In this document: positions 1-8,678 of the stretch, one piece after another
Numbering within the stretch: the stretch's first letter is position 1
Layout: each line of letters starts with the position of its first letter
NCBI RefSeq assembly: GCF_014211915.1
Contig: NZ_CP060039.1
Location: 186,001 to 250,000 of the forward strand
Source of the DNA: Burkholderia cenocepacia
GTDB taxonomy: Bacteria > Pseudomonadota > Gammaproteobacteria > Burkholderiales > Burkholderiaceae
Reading direction: 5' to 3'
DNA length: 64,000 bases
Notes under the pieces: model-generated
What the model was told of the DNA's origin: nothing
Seen by the model: only the letters and a program-made list of their open reading frames with translations
Databases searched by the model: none
Position numbers and translations under genes: made by a program

Positions 1-759
1 GTCGCCCGTCGCGGTGAGGATCAGGTCGCCGAGGCCCGTGAGGCCCGTGAAGGTTTCCGCGCGGCCGCCGAGCGCCACGCCGAGCCGCGACATTTCGGCG
101 AGGCCGCGCGTGATCAGCGCGGCACGCGCGTTCAGCCCGAGGCCGAGGCCGTCGGAAATGCCGGTCGCGATCGCCAGCACGTTCTTCACCGCGCCGCCGA
201 CCTCGACGCCGACCACGTCGTCGCCCGTATAGATCCGCATCGCGCCGTGGTGGAACGCGGCGAGCGTGCGCTCGCGGCATTCGGCCGACACGCTGGCCAC
301 CGTCAACGCGACGGGCAGCGACTGTCCGACCTCGCGCGCGAAGCTCGGGCCCGACAGCACGCCGTTGCTCTGCTGTTCGGGCAGTTCGGCCACGATCACC
401 TGATGCGGCAGCAGATGCGTGTCGGCCTCGAAGCCCTTGCAGACCCAGACGACGTGCGCAGGCACGCAGCCGGCGTCACGCATCGCGTGACACAGCGTGC
501 GCAGCCCGGCCACCGGCGCGGCGATCACGCACAGCGCATCGTCCGCGGCGCCATGCGCGAGCGCGGCGCCGAGATCGGCGTCGTAGCGCAGCGCGTCAGG
601 CAGCGCGATGCCGTCCAGATAGCGGGAATTTTCGTGCCGGGCCTGCAGCCCGGCAATGAGCGCGGCGTCGCGCGCCCACAGAAGCGTATCGTGCCGCGCG
701 GCCAGATGGCCCGCGAGCGCGGTGCCCCAGGCACCGGCGCCGAGAACGGCTACTTTCAT
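1..759 (-). CDS. gpsA: Glycerol-3-phosphate dehydrogenase [NAD(P)+], partial
   Basis: Makes sn-glycerol 3-phosphate from dihydroxyacetone phosphate for phospholipid synthesis in the cytoplasm. The reverse strand from 759 reads [16 protein letters not shown], the N-terminal Rossmann nucleotide-binding motif (GxGxWG) of GpsA. The frame stays open for 253 codons to the window edge, so the C-terminal part (roughly 80 residues of the usual ~330) is missing only because the window ends. The gene starts 26 bp after the secB stop and is probably the last gene of a grxC-secB-gpsA transcription unit, an order common in betaproteobacteria. Confidence 0.93.
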   Translation of the reverse strand, partial: MKVAVLGAGAWGTALAGHLAARHDTLLWARDAALIAGLQARHENSRYLDGIALPDALRYDADLGAALAHGAADDALCVIAAPVAGLRTLCHAMRDAGCVPAHVVWVCKGFEADTHLLPHQVIVAELPEQQSNGVLSGPSFAREVGQSLPVALTVASVSAECRERTLAAFHHGAMRIYTGDDVVGVEVGGAVKNVLAIATGISDGLGLGLNARAALITRGLAEMSRLGVALGGRAETFTGLTGLGDLILTATGD

Positions 760-785
760 ACCCAGCACCGGTCCGGAGTGAAACG

Positions 786-1280
786 TCAGTTCAGCGTCGT
801 GCCATTCGGCGCGCCGTTCGGTGCGCCTGCTGCGGCGCCGGCTTGCTGCTGAAGCTGCGCGAGACGCTGCTCGTACAGCGCCTGGAAGTTGATTTCCGCA
901 AGGTGGATCGGCGGGAAGCCGGCGCGCGTGATCGCGTCGGCGATGTTCGAGCGCAGGTACGGGAACAGGATCGTCGGGCATGCGATGCCGACGAGCGGGT
1001 CGAGCTGTTCGTCCGGAATGTTGCGGATGTCGAAAATGCCGGCCTGCTTCGCTTCGATCAGGAATGCGACCTTGTCCTTCACCTTCGCGGTGACGGTACC
1101 CGACACGACGACTTCGAACACGCTTTCCGCGAGACGGTCGGCCTTGACGTCGACTTCGACTTCAACCGACGGCATGTCCTGCTCGAGGAAGATCGCCGGC
1201 GAATTCGGCTGCTCGAGCGACATATCCTTCAGGTAGACGCGCTGGATGTTGAAGAACGGTTGGTTTTCGACGTCGGACAT
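786..1280 (-). CDS. secB: Protein-export chaperone SecB
   Basis: Cytoplasmic tetrameric chaperone that keeps precursor proteins unfolded and hands them to SecA. The 164-residue product has the family features: an N-terminal beta-strand region ([20 protein letters not shown]), the VEVDV strand, and the [27 protein letters not shown] segment near the C-terminus (quoted here in part: [18 protein letters not shown]). The length is slightly above E. coli SecB (155) because of an Ala/Gly/Asn-rich tail. The ATG at 1280 is preceded by GGGAAAC. It sits between grxC (107 bp upstream) and gpsA. Confidence 0.97.
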   Translation of the reverse strand: MSDVENQPFFNIQRVYLKDMSLEQPNSPAIFLEQDMPSVEVEVDVKADRLAESVFEVVVSGTVTAKVKDKVAFLIEAKQAGIFDIRNIPDEQLDPLVGIACPTILFPYLRSNIADAITRAGFPPIHLAEINFQALYEQRLAQLQQQAGAAAGAPNGAPNGTTLN

Positions 1281-1387
1281 GGTGTTTCCCTAAAAGTGGT
1301 GACGGGGCGGCCCGGCTGTTCGCCGGCCGCCACGGATGAATCCTGCGCGCCCGACCCGCGGCGCGGCCGGCGGCCATTCTGCCCTAA

Positions 1388-1648
1388 TCAGGCCGCTTGC
1401 AGAAGCGGCACGAGGCCGCCTTCGCGGTCGAGCTTCGACAGATCGTCGTAGCCGCCGACGTGCGTGTCGCCGATATAGATCTGCGGCACCGTGCGGCGCC
1501 CCGTGCGCGTCATCATTTCCTCGCGGCGGGCCGGATCGCGATCGATCAGCACCTTTTCGATCTGCTCGACGCCGCGCAGCTTCAGCAGGCGCTCGGCCTG
1601 CATGCAATACGGACACACCTGCGTGCTGTACATCAAAACCTTGTTCAC
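1388..1648 (-). CDS. grxC: Glutaredoxin 3
   Basis: Glutathione-dependent dithiol oxidoreductase of the cytoplasm. The 86-residue product contains the CPYC active site (YSTQVCPYCMQAERLL) and the glutathione-binding TVPQIYI and GGYDDL motifs. I take the GTG at 1648 as start because it gives the normal Grx3 length and forms a GTGA overlap with the stop of the upstream rhodanese gene, implying translational coupling. A much longer frame reaches back to 1996 but only covers the rhodanese gene in another phase. Confidence 0.93.
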   Translation of the reverse strand: MNKVLMYSTQVCPYCMQAERLLKLRGVEQIEKVLIDRDPARREEMMTRTGRRTVPQIYIGDTHVGGYDDLSKLDREGGLVPLLQAA

Positions 1649-2067
1649 TTCGCCACTCCTTGTTTGACGACCGGCATCCCGGCCTGCTGCCAGGCGGCCA
1701 CGCCGCCTTCGAGCACGTGCACCTCGGCGTAGCCCGCCGCCTCGACCTCGCGTGCCGCCTTCTGCGACTGCTGGCCATTCTGGCAGACGAGCAGCACCGG
1801 GGTGCTCTTGTTCTTCGCGACCTGCGCAATTTTCGCGCCGATCTCGCCCGCCGCGACCTGGCGCGCCGACGGCAGGTGGCCGGCGGCGAAATCGGAGGCG
1901 GCACGCAGGTCGATCACGACCGCGTTGCGGCGATTGATGAGCTGCGTCGCTTCCGCAGCCGACAGCCCGCCGCGGCCGCGGCGCAGGGCCGGCCATGCCA
2001 GCAGGCCGCCGGAAACCAGCAGGATCGCGATAAGGGCCAGGTTCGTGTAATTGGTAAAGAACGTCAC
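1645..2067 (-). CDS. Membrane-anchored rhodanese-like protein
   Basis: A 140-residue protein with one N-terminal transmembrane helix (TNLALIAILLVSGGLLAWPAL, residues ~8-28) followed by a single rhodanese domain. The expected active-site cysteine is present in the loop LVCQNGQQSQ, so sulfur transfer or thiol chemistry is plausible; the natural substrate cannot be read. It overlaps grxC by four bases and lies upstream of secB and gpsA, a conserved betaproteobacterial cluster. The family resembles E. coli YibN, which is also next to grxC and secB. Confidence 0.88.
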   Translation of the reverse strand: MTFFTNYTNLALIAILLVSGGLLAWPALRRGRGGLSAAEATQLINRRNAVVIDLRAASDFAAGHLPSARQVAAGEIGAKIAQVAKNKSTPVLLVCQNGQQSQKAAREVEAAGYAEVHVLEGGVAAWQQAGMPVVKQGVAK

Positions 2068-2112
2068 GGAATGCCGCCGGAAAAAGAGAAATCGGATGAG
2101 GACAATCCGACC

Positions 2113-2118
2113 ATTATA
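2113..2118 (-). promoter_or_regulatory. Possible -10 element for rhodanese-grxC-secB-gpsA
   Basis: The minus strand reads TATAAT, a perfect -10 hexamer, about 45 bp upstream of the rhodanese ATG. No good -35 hexamer is seen at 16-18 bp spacing. It lies in the divergent gap between this operon and gpmA. Confidence 0.4.
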
Positions 2119-2202
2119 AAATAACCGTCTTGCGCGATGTCGGGCCCCGGTTCGGTCCCGTGCGGCGCGCCCCGCTTCCCATCACTACCGACCGCAAGAT
2201 CC

Positions 2203-2949
2203 ATGTACAAACTCGTTCTCATCCGCCACGGCGAATCGACGTGGAACAAGGAAAACCGCTTCACCGGCTGGGTCGACGTCGACCTGACCGAACAGGGTCG
2301 CAACGAGGCCTACCAGGCCGGCGAACTGCTCAAGGAGGCCGGCTACACGTTCGACATCGCGTACACGTCGGTGCTCAAGCGCGCGATCCGCACGCTGTGG
2401 CACGTGCAGGACAAGATGGACCTGATGTACCTGCCGGTCGTCCACTCGTGGCGCCTGAACGAGCGCCACTACGGCGCGCTGTCGGGCCTGAACAAGGCGG
2501 AAACGGCCGCGAAGTTCGGCGACGAGCAGGTGCTCGTGTGGCGCCGCAGCTACGACACGCCGCCGCCCGCGCTCGAGCCGACCGACGAGCGCGCGCCGTT
2601 CAACGACCCGCGCTATGCGAAGGTGCCGCGCGAGCAGCTGCCGCTCACCGAGTGCCTGAAGGACACGGTCGCGCGCGTGCTGCCGCTGTGGAACGAGTCG
2701 ATCGCGCCGGCGGTGCGCGCCGGCAAGCAGGTGCTGATCGCCGCGCACGGCAACTCGCTGCGCGCGCTGATCAAGTACCTCGACGGCATCTCGGACAGCG
2801 ACATCGTCGGCCTGAACATCCCGAACGGCGTGCCGCTCGTGTACGAACTCGACGAGAACCTGAAGCCGATCAAGCACTATTACCTCGGCGACCAGGACGC
2901 GATCGCGCAGGCGCAGGCCGCCGTCGCGAAGCAAGGCAAGGCGGGCTGA
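2203..2949 (+). CDS. gpmA: 2,3-bisphosphoglycerate-dependent phosphoglycerate mutase
   Basis: Interconverts 3- and 2-phosphoglycerate in glycolysis and gluconeogenesis. The N-terminus [15 protein letters not shown] carries the RHG phosphohistidine motif, and [16 protein letters not shown] carries the second catalytic histidine. With the ATG at 2203 the protein is 248 residues, the usual length for dPGM. An upstream in-frame start at 2137 would add 22 residues with no family similarity, so I reject it. The gene is divergent from the rhodanese operon. Confidence 0.97.
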   Translation: MYKLVLIRHGESTWNKENRFTGWVDVDLTEQGRNEAYQAGELLKEAGYTFDIAYTSVLKRAIRTLWHVQDKMDLMYLPVVHSWRLNERHYGALSGLNKAETAAKFGDEQVLVWRRSYDTPPPALEPTDERAPFNDPRYAKVPREQLPLTECLKDTVARVLPLWNESIAPAVRAGKQVLIAAHGNSLRALIKYLDGISDSDIVGLNIPNGVPLVYELDENLKPIKHYYLGDQDAIAQAQAAVAKQGKAG

Positions 2950-2955
2950 CGCCCG

Positions 2956-2990
2956 GCGCGGCGTGCCGGGCCCCGGCCCGCACGCCGCGC
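2956..2990 (+). terminator. GC-rich hairpin after gpmA
   Basis: A perfect 11-bp stem (GCGCGGCGTGC paired with GCACGCCGCGC) with a 13-base loop lies 7 bp after the gpmA stop. No T-run follows, so this is a putative terminator or RNA-stabilising structure. Confidence 0.5.
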
Positions 2991-3121
2991 GAACCTTCCC
3001 GGCCCCGCTGCGGTCGAACCCGCTTTCGAACCCCGCAGCGCGCCTGGCGGTGCCCCGCCGGGGCCTCTGCGGCCTTTTCGACGCTTTTCGCGCCGTTCCA
3101 CTGAGTTATCGGACGAACAGT

Positions 3122-3127
3122 TATACT
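3122..3127 (+). promoter_or_regulatory. Possible -10 element for the S41 protease gene
   Basis: TATACT (5 of 6 matches to TATAAT) lies 54 bp upstream of the chosen start at 3182, in the 232-bp gap after gpmA. No convincing -35 is visible, so this is weak. Confidence 0.25.
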
Positions 3128-3181
3128 TGTCCGCTACATCCCCGCTACCGCCACGCGCTTCCCGACCGCACCAGACTCTCT

Positions 3182-4729
3182 ATGCGAATGAATTTGAAGA
3201 ACATCGGCCTGATTGCCGCGGGCCTCGCCACGGGCGTGTTCGCCACGCTGCAGGTTTCCGCATCGGCCGAGCAGACCGCCACGGCGCCGCTTCCCCTCGA
3301 CCAGCTCCGCCTGTTCGCGGAAGTATTCGGGCAGATCAAGCGCGAGTACGTCGAACCGGTCGACGACAAGAAGCTGCTGACGGCGGCGATCAAGGGCATG
3401 GTGTCGAGCCTCGATCCGCACTCGTCGTTCCTCGACAAGACCGACTATGACGAGCTGCAGGAGCAGACGAAGGGCCGCTTCGCGGGCCTCGGCATCGAGA
3501 TCTCGCAGGAAGACGGCCTCGTCAAGGTGATCTCGCCGATCGAGGATACCCCCGCGTTCCGCGCCGGCATCCGTCCGGGCGACCTGATCACGCGCATCAA
3601 CGACAAGCCGGTGCGCGGCATGACGCTCGACAAGGCCGTCAAGCAGATGCGCGGCGAGCCGGGCACCAAGGTCACGCTGACGATCTTCCGCAAGAGCGAC
3701 GACCGCACGTTCCCGGTCACGGTCACGCGCGCGATCATCAAGGTCCAGAGCGTGAAGATGAAGATGCTCGATCCGGGCTATGCGTATGTCCGCATCACGA
3801 GCTTCCAGGAGCGCACGACGCCCGATCTCGCGCAGAAGCTGCAGGACATCGCGCGCCAGCAGCCGAACCTGAAGGGCCTCATCCTCGACCTGCGCAACAA
3901 CGGCGGCGGCCTGCTGCAGAGCGCGGTCGGCGTGGCCGGCGCGTTCCTGCCGCCCGACTCGGTCGTCGTGTCGACCAACGGCCAGATCCCCGATTCGAAG
4001 CAGGTCTACCGCGATACGTACGACAACTATCGCCTGCCGTCCTTCGACGGCGATCCGCTGAAGAACCTGCCGCCGGTCTTCAAGACCGTGCCGATGATCG
4101 TGTTGACGAACGCGTATTCGGCGTCCGCGTCGGAAATCGTCGCCGGTGCGCTGCAGGATTCGAAGCGCGCGCAGATCATGGGCAAGACGACGTTCGGCAA
4201 GGGTTCGGTGCAGACGGTCCGCCCGATGACGGCCGACACCGCGCTGCGCCTGACCACCGCGTACTACTACACGCCGAGCGGCCGTTCGATCCAGAACAAG
4301 GGCATCACGCCGGACGTGCCGGTCGATCAGTACGCGGACGGCGATCCGGACGACGTGCTCGTGACGCGCGAGGTCGACTACACGAACCACCTCGCGAACA
4401 CGCAGGATCCGAACGAGAAGAAGGAACAGGAAGAGCGCGAGCAGCGCCGGATGGATCAGTTGCGCGTTCTCGAAGAGCAGAACGACAAGAAGACGCCGGA
4501 GCAGCGCCAGAAGGATCGCGATCGCAAGCCGATCGAGTTCGGCAGCGCCGACGACTTCATGATGCAGCAGGCGCTCAACAAGCTCGAAGGCAAGCCGGTC
4601 CAGGAATCGAAGTCGCTGCTCGCCGAGAGCACGGCGAAGAGCCCGGCCGCCAAGGCGGCCGCGAAGGCGTCGGGCGCCAGCGCCGCGAAGCCGGCTTCCG
4701 CACCGAAGCCGGCATCCGCGCCGAAGTAA
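3182..4729 (+). CDS. S41-family C-terminal processing peptidase (CtpA/Prc type)
   Basis: Periplasmic serine protease of the carboxy-terminal processing family. The 515-residue product has a signal peptide (MRMNLKNIGLIAAGLATGVF), a PDZ domain around residues 100-170 (GLGIEISQED, AGIRPGDLI), and the peptidase core. The Ser-Lys dyad is visible as YSASASE and TFGKGSVQ; from the 25-residue spacing I infer Ser315 and Lys340. The C-terminus is low complexity (Lys/Ala/Ser/Pro repeats). An upstream in-frame ATG at 2963 would put a non-signal extension before the signal peptide, so 3182 is preferred. A strong terminator follows. Confidence 0.93.
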   Translation: MRMNLKNIGLIAAGLATGVFATLQVSASAEQTATAPLPLDQLRLFAEVFGQIKREYVEPVDDKKLLTAAIKGMVSSLDPHSSFLDKTDYDELQEQTKGRFAGLGIEISQEDGLVKVISPIEDTPAFRAGIRPGDLITRINDKPVRGMTLDKAVKQMRGEPGTKVTLTIFRKSDDRTFPVTVTRAIIKVQSVKMKMLDPGYAYVRITSFQERTTPDLAQKLQDIARQQPNLKGLILDLRNNGGGLLQSAVGVAGAFLPPDSVVVSTNGQIPDSKQVYRDTYDNYRLPSFDGDPLKNLPPVFKTVPMIVLTNAYSASASEIVAGALQDSKRAQIMGKTTFGKGSVQTVRPMTADTALRLTTAYYYTPSGRSIQNKGITPDVPVDQYADGDPDDVLVTREVDYTNHLANTQDPNEKKEQEEREQRRMDQLRVLEEQNDKKTPEQRQKDRDRKPIEFGSADDFMMQQALNKLEGKPVQESKSLLAESTAKSPAAKAAAKASGASAAKPASAPKPASAPK

Positions 4730-4746
4730 GCGCCAGCCGGCATCCA

Positions 4747-4783
4747 ACGGGCCATCGCGGGAAGACCGCGATGGCCCGTTTTT
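4747..4783 (+). terminator. Rho-independent terminator of the S41 protease gene
   Basis: A perfect 14-bp stem (ACGGGCCATCGCGG / CCGCGATGGCCCGT) with a GAAGA loop is followed by a run of T. It is the clearest plus-strand intrinsic terminator in the window. Confidence 0.9.
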
Positions 4784-4793
4784 CATGCGCGCC

Positions 4794-4799
4794 TAAAAT
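4794..4799 (+). promoter_or_regulatory. Possible -10 element for moeB
   Basis: TAAAAT lies 33 bp upstream of the moeB ATG, directly after the preceding terminator. No clear -35 is seen. Confidence 0.35.
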
Positions 4800-4832
4800 A
4801 ACGAACGTCCGCCCGCCTCGCTCACGCTCCCC

Positions 4833-5585
4833 ATGAACGACGATCAACTCCTTCGCTACTCCCGCCACATCCTCGTCGACGAGATCGGCATCGAAGCGCA
4901 GCAGCGCTTTCTCGACGCGCATGCGATCGTCGTCGGCGCGGGCGGCCTCGGCTCGCCGGCCGCGATGTATCTCGCGGCGTCGGGGGTCGGCACGCTCACG
5001 CTCGTCGACGCCGATACGGTCGATCTCACGAACCTGCAGCGGCAGATCCTGCACGTGACGGCATCGGTCGGCCGCAGCAAGGTCGAATCGGGGCGCGACG
5101 CGCTCGCGCAACTGAATCCCGAGGTGACGGTGAACGCGGTCGCGGAACGCGTCGACGACGCGTGGCTCGACGCACACGTGCCGCACGCGAGCGTCGTGCT
5201 CGATTGCACCGACAACTTCGCGACGCGGCATGCGATCAACCGCGCGTGCGTCGCGCACGGCGTGCCGCTCGTGTCGGGCGCCGCGCTGCGCTTCGACGGC
5301 CAGATCAGCACGTTCGACTTCCGCGATGCGGCCGCGCCCTGCTATGCGTGCGTGTTCCCGGAAGACCAGCCGTTCGAGGAAGTCGCGTGCTCGACGATGG
5401 GCGTGTTCGCGCCCACCGTCGGGATCATCGGCGCGATGCAGGCGGCCGAGGCGCTGCGCGTGATCGGCGGCATCGGCAAGACGCTCAACGGACGGCTGAT
5501 GATGCTCGATTCGCTGCGGATGGAATGGACGACGATGAAAATCGCGCGCCAGGCCGACTGCCCCGTATGCGGGGGCCGGCACTGA
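4833..5585 (+). CDS. moeB: E1-like adenylyltransferase, MoeB/ThiF/HesA family
   Basis: ATP-dependent enzyme that adenylates the C-terminal glycine of a ubiquitin-like sulfur carrier (MoaD or ThiS). The 250-residue product has the nucleotide loop VVGAGGLGSPAAMYLAASGV, the DTVDLTNLQRQ motif with the conserved Arg, the CTDN aspartate motif, and the ACSTMGV cysteine region. Zinc ligands are visible as CYAC and the C-terminal CPVC. MoeB and ThiF cannot be separated by eye; the absence of thi genes nearby and the length favour MoeB. It is monocistronic and convergent with ptsI. Confidence 0.85.
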   Translation: MNDDQLLRYSRHILVDEIGIEAQQRFLDAHAIVVGAGGLGSPAAMYLAASGVGTLTLVDADTVDLTNLQRQILHVTASVGRSKVESGRDALAQLNPEVTVNAVAERVDDAWLDAHVPHASVVLDCTDNFATRHAINRACVAHGVPLVSGAALRFDGQISTFDFRDAAAPCYACVFPEDQPFEEVACSTMGVFAPTVGIIGAMQAAEALRVIGGIGKTLNGRLMMLDSLRMEWTTMKIARQADCPVCGGRH

Positions 5586-5595
5586 CGCGCGACGG

Positions 5596-5616
5596 GCATG
5601 CGCCGAACGCGCATGC
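5596..5616. terminator. Hairpin between convergent moeB and ptsI
   Basis: An 8-bp perfect stem GCATGCGC / GCGCATGC with a five-base loop lies between the two stop codons. There is no T-run on either side, so a role as shared terminator is only possible. Confidence 0.4.
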
Positions 5617-5652
5617 GTGACACTTCGCTACAGTCAGCGGCGCCGAAAACGC

Positions 5653-7425
5653 CTACGCGGCCGCGTCCGCCCGCGGCTCGGCGACCGCCAGCCGCTGCAG
5701 CGCCGCCTGCACTTCCTCCGGCTCGAACGCGGCCAGCACGTCGGCCGTCGGCTTCTCGAGCGCCTTCAGGTGCGCGCGCAGGATCTCCTGCTTCACGACG
5801 AGCAACTGGCTCGGGTGCATCGAGAACTCGGTGAGCCCCATCCCGAGCAACAGGCGCGTGAGCGCCGGGTCGCCCGCCATCTCCCCGCACACCGACACCG
5901 ACACGCCCGCGCGCTTCGCTTCGCGCAAGGTGTACGCGATCAGATGCAGCACGGCCGGATGCAGCGGGTCGTACAGGTGCGCGACCGCGTTGTCGGCGCG
6001 ATCGATCGCGAGCGTGTACTGGATCAGGTCGTTCGTGCCGATCGACAGGAAATCGAAGCGCTTCAGGAACAGCGGCAACGCGATCGCCGCGGCCGGGATC
6101 TCGATCATCGCGCCAAGGCGCACGTTCGGATCGTACGCGAGCCCCGCGTCGTCGAGCTGCCGCTTCGCCTCGCGGATCAGGTCGAGCGTCTGGTCGATCT
6201 CCTGCGCGTGCGCGAGCATCGGGATCAGGATCTTCACCTGGCCGAACGCGGACGCGCGCAGGATCGCGCGCAACTGCGTGAGGAACATCTGCGGCTCGGA
6301 CAGGCTCCAGCGGATCGCGCGCAGCCCGAGCGCCGGGTTCGGCGCCGTTTCGTAGCCTTCGTCGAGCGCCTCGAGCGGTTTATCGGCGCCGACGTCGATC
6401 GTGCGGATCGTCACCGGCATACCCTTCATCCACTCGACGGCCCGCTTGTACGCGGCGAACTGCTCCTCCTCTTCCGGCATCTCCTTCTCGTGCATGAACA
6501 GGAACTCGGAGCGGAACAGGCCGACGCCGACCGCGCCGGCCTCGACGGCCGCCTTCGCGTCGTCGGGCAGCTCGATGTTCGCGTACAGGTCGATCTTCGT
6601 GCCGCACAGCGTTTGCGTCGGCGAGAACTTCAGGCGCTGCAGCTTGCGTTGCTCCAGCAGCTTCTCGGACTGGCGGTACGAATATTCCTCGAGGACGATC
6701 GGCGCCGGATCGACGATCACGATGCCCTGGTCGCCGTCGACGATGATCAGGTCGTCCTGGCGGATCAGCGAACTCGCATGCTGCACGCCAACCGCGGCCG
6801 GAATGCCGAGGCTGCGCGCAACGATCGCCGTATGCGACGTGCGCCCGCCGAGATCGGTGACGAACGCCTGGAACGACTGCGTCTTGAACTGCATCATGTC
6901 GGCCGGCGCGATGTCGTGCGCGACGACGATCATGTCGTTCGTGCCGTTCCTGGCCGCGCCGTCGAGCGCCTGCGACGCGGACGGCGCACCGGCGAGCGCC
7001 TTCAGCACACGCTCGACCACCTGCTCGATGTCGGCCTTGCGCTCGCGCAGGTATTCGTCCTCGATGTCGTCGAAATGGCGCGTCAGCAGTTCGAGCTGCT
7101 CGGTCAGCGCCCATTCGACGTTGTAGCGGCGCGTGCGGATCAGGTCGATGGTTTCCTGCACGAGCATCTCGTCGCTCAGGATCATCGTGTGGACGTCGAT
7201 GAATGCACCGACTTCGCTCGGGGTGTCGTCGGTCAGGTCGGCGCGCAGCGCTTCGAGCTCGCGACGCACGACGTCGAGCGCCGTGCGGAATCGCTCCACT
7301 TCGGCGTCGGTCCTGTTGGCCTCGATCAGGTAATGGGCGACGTCGAGCGCCGCCGGCGCGATCAGATACGCTCGCCCGATCGCGATACCTCGTGAGACGG
7401 GAATGCCATGCAGCGTGAAGGACAC
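5653..7425 (-). CDS. ptsI: Phosphoenolpyruvate-protein phosphotransferase (PTS enzyme I)
   Basis: Autophosphorylates from PEP and passes phosphate to HPr. The 590-residue product shows the phosphohistidine motif GGRTSHTAIVARSLGIPA, the PEP-binding barrel motifs LFRSEFLFM and LSIGTNDLIQY, and CGEMAGD near the C-terminus. I chose the GTG at 7425 because a perfect AGGAGG (7431-7436) lies five bases before it and the protein then begins with the typical SFTLHGIPVSRGIAIG. The open frame continues up to 7554 but that part is not EI-like. A terminator lies between ptsH and this gene. Confidence 0.95.
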   Translation of the reverse strand: MSFTLHGIPVSRGIAIGRAYLIAPAALDVAHYLIEANRTDAEVERFRTALDVVRRELEALRADLTDDTPSEVGAFIDVHTMILSDEMLVQETIDLIRTRRYNVEWALTEQLELLTRHFDDIEDEYLRERKADIEQVVERVLKALAGAPSASQALDGAARNGTNDMIVVAHDIAPADMMQFKTQSFQAFVTDLGGRTSHTAIVARSLGIPAAVGVQHASSLIRQDDLIIVDGDQGIVIVDPAPIVLEEYSYRQSEKLLEQRKLQRLKFSPTQTLCGTKIDLYANIELPDDAKAAVEAGAVGVGLFRSEFLFMHEKEMPEEEEQFAAYKRAVEWMKGMPVTIRTIDVGADKPLEALDEGYETAPNPALGLRAIRWSLSEPQMFLTQLRAILRASAFGQVKILIPMLAHAQEIDQTLDLIREAKRQLDDAGLAYDPNVRLGAMIEIPAAAIALPLFLKRFDFLSIGTNDLIQYTLAIDRADNAVAHLYDPLHPAVLHLIAYTLREAKRAGVSVSVCGEMAGDPALTRLLLGMGLTEFSMHPSQLLVVKQEILRAHLKALEKPTADVLAAFEPEEVQAALQRLAVAEPRADAAA

Positions 7426-7570
7426 GCGCACCTCCTCTGTACAAGTAAAGCCGCGGCACACTGCTGCGATGCGCTTATGACCCCGGTTAGCGATTATAAA
7501 TTCCGCGACTCCCTGCTGACTGCATGCAGCGCAGCATTGCGCATTCCGCATCAATGCTTCCGACGAAAAA

Positions 7571-7593
7571 AATGCCGCGACATCCGCGGCATT
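7571..7593 (-). terminator. Intrinsic terminator between ptsH and ptsI
   Basis: A perfect 9-bp stem AATGCCGCG / CGCGGCATT with a five-base loop is followed on the minus strand by a run of seven T. It lies 33 bp after the ptsH stop and about 145 bp before the ptsI start, so it should reduce readthrough from ptsH into ptsI. Confidence 0.82.
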
Positions 7594-7626
7594 CTGACTG
7601 GAAACGGCAATGATTCCGCGTGGCGA

Positions 7627-7896
7627 TCACTGGCCTTCGCCGAACTTGTCGGCGATCAGCTTCAGCAGCGCATCCATCGCTTCCCGCTCGTCGGGCCCTT
7701 CCGTCTCGATCGTCACGGTGCTGCCGATACCGGCCGCCAGCATCATCACGCCCATGATGCTCTTCGCATTGATCTTGCGCCCGTTGCGTGTCATCCAGAC
7801 TTCCGACTGGAAGTTGCCGGCCAGTTGCGTAAGCTTGGCCGATGCGCGTGCATGGAGCCCCAATTTATTGACGATGGTGGTTTCTTGTTGAAGCAT
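7627..7896 (-). CDS. ptsH: Phosphocarrier protein HPr
   Basis: Accepts phosphate from enzyme I and passes it to EIIA proteins. The 89-residue product has the active-site histidine in NKLGLHARASAKL and the regulatory serine motif INAKSIMGVM, as expected for proteobacterial HPr. It follows the EIIA-Man gene by 74 bp and is followed by a strong terminator before ptsI. Confidence 0.96.
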   Translation of the reverse strand: MLQQETTIVNKLGLHARASAKLTQLAGNFQSEVWMTRNGRKINAKSIMGVMMLAAGIGSTVTIETEGPDEREAMDALLKLIADKFGEGQ

Positions 7897-7970
7897 GATT
7901 CTCGGTCGGGTCGGTCGAGGCCGCCGGCGACGGGCGTCGGCGGGTCAGTCTAAAACGGAAAACGGGGCGG

Positions 7971-8441
7971 TCAGTGCGATTCGGTGCGCGGCTGCGGTTC
8001 GGGCGGAATCGGCGCGCACTGGCCGCAGCCGGTTTCCGACGGCGGCGGCGGCGTGCCGGCCGACACCTCGTGGACACCCTTCGCGCCGCCGGACAGCGCC
8101 TTGTCGACCAGCTTGTCGAGCGGCACCGTGCGGTAGCAGACGGCCCGCACGAGCATCGGCAGGTTCACGCCGGCCAGCACGCGCACGTTGTCGAGCTTCG
8201 CGAGCTGGCCTGCGATGTTCGCGGGCGTCGCGCCGTACATGTCGGTCAGCACGACCACGCCGTTCTCTTCCTTGAGCCGCGCGAGTTCCGCGTGCGCAAA
8301 GGCCATCACCTGGGCCGGATCGCTGTCCGCCGTCACGTCGATGCAGCCGATGCGGGCGGGCACGCCGCCGTAGATGTGCGCGATGCAGTCCCGCAGCGCG
8401 GTGGCGAGCGGAGCGTGCGCGATGATCAGGATTCCGGCCAT
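7971..8441 (-). CDS. PTS system EIIA component, mannose/fructose family
   Basis: A 156-residue soluble EIIA of the Man superfamily, starting MAGILIIAHAPLATALRD with the phosphorylatable His9. The conserved VLTDMYGATPANI segment follows. No EIIB, EIIC or EIID is found anywhere in the window, and the neighbours are only HPr and EI. In betaproteobacteria this three-gene PTS without a permease is usually regarded as regulatory rather than as a sugar transporter. Its upstream gap (8442-8678) should hold the promoter of the EIIA-HPr unit. Confidence 0.9.
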   Translation of the reverse strand: MAGILIIAHAPLATALRDCIAHIYGGVPARIGCIDVTADSDPAQVMAFAHAELARLKEENGVVVLTDMYGATPANIAGQLAKLDNVRVLAGVNLPMLVRAVCYRTVPLDKLVDKALSGGAKGVHEVSAGTPPPPSETGCGQCAPIPPEPQPRTESH

Positions 8442-8678
8442 GTCAGATCGCTCCCGGCCGCCCCTGGCGGGCCGATACCCCGCGGCGGGGCAATGAGCGT
8501 AGCGAGTGTGGGGAACGTTTCATGTTCAGCCTTGCAACAGTGTCGGCCCGACCGCCGGGCCTTCGGTGCGCCGATCACGGCACCGGGCAAGCGGGCATTG
8601 TAGCAGGCCGGTCAAGCTGCTCCGGCGACGGGGGACCTGCGCGGCCGCCGCCGGGGTTGCGCGGGAAACGGGTCGGGC

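Noticed and set aside
3134..4786. A 550-codon minus-strand frame over the S41 protease gene
   Set aside because: The plus-strand protein has a signal peptide, PDZ domain and Ser-Lys dyad; the minus frame has none and also runs across the terminator.
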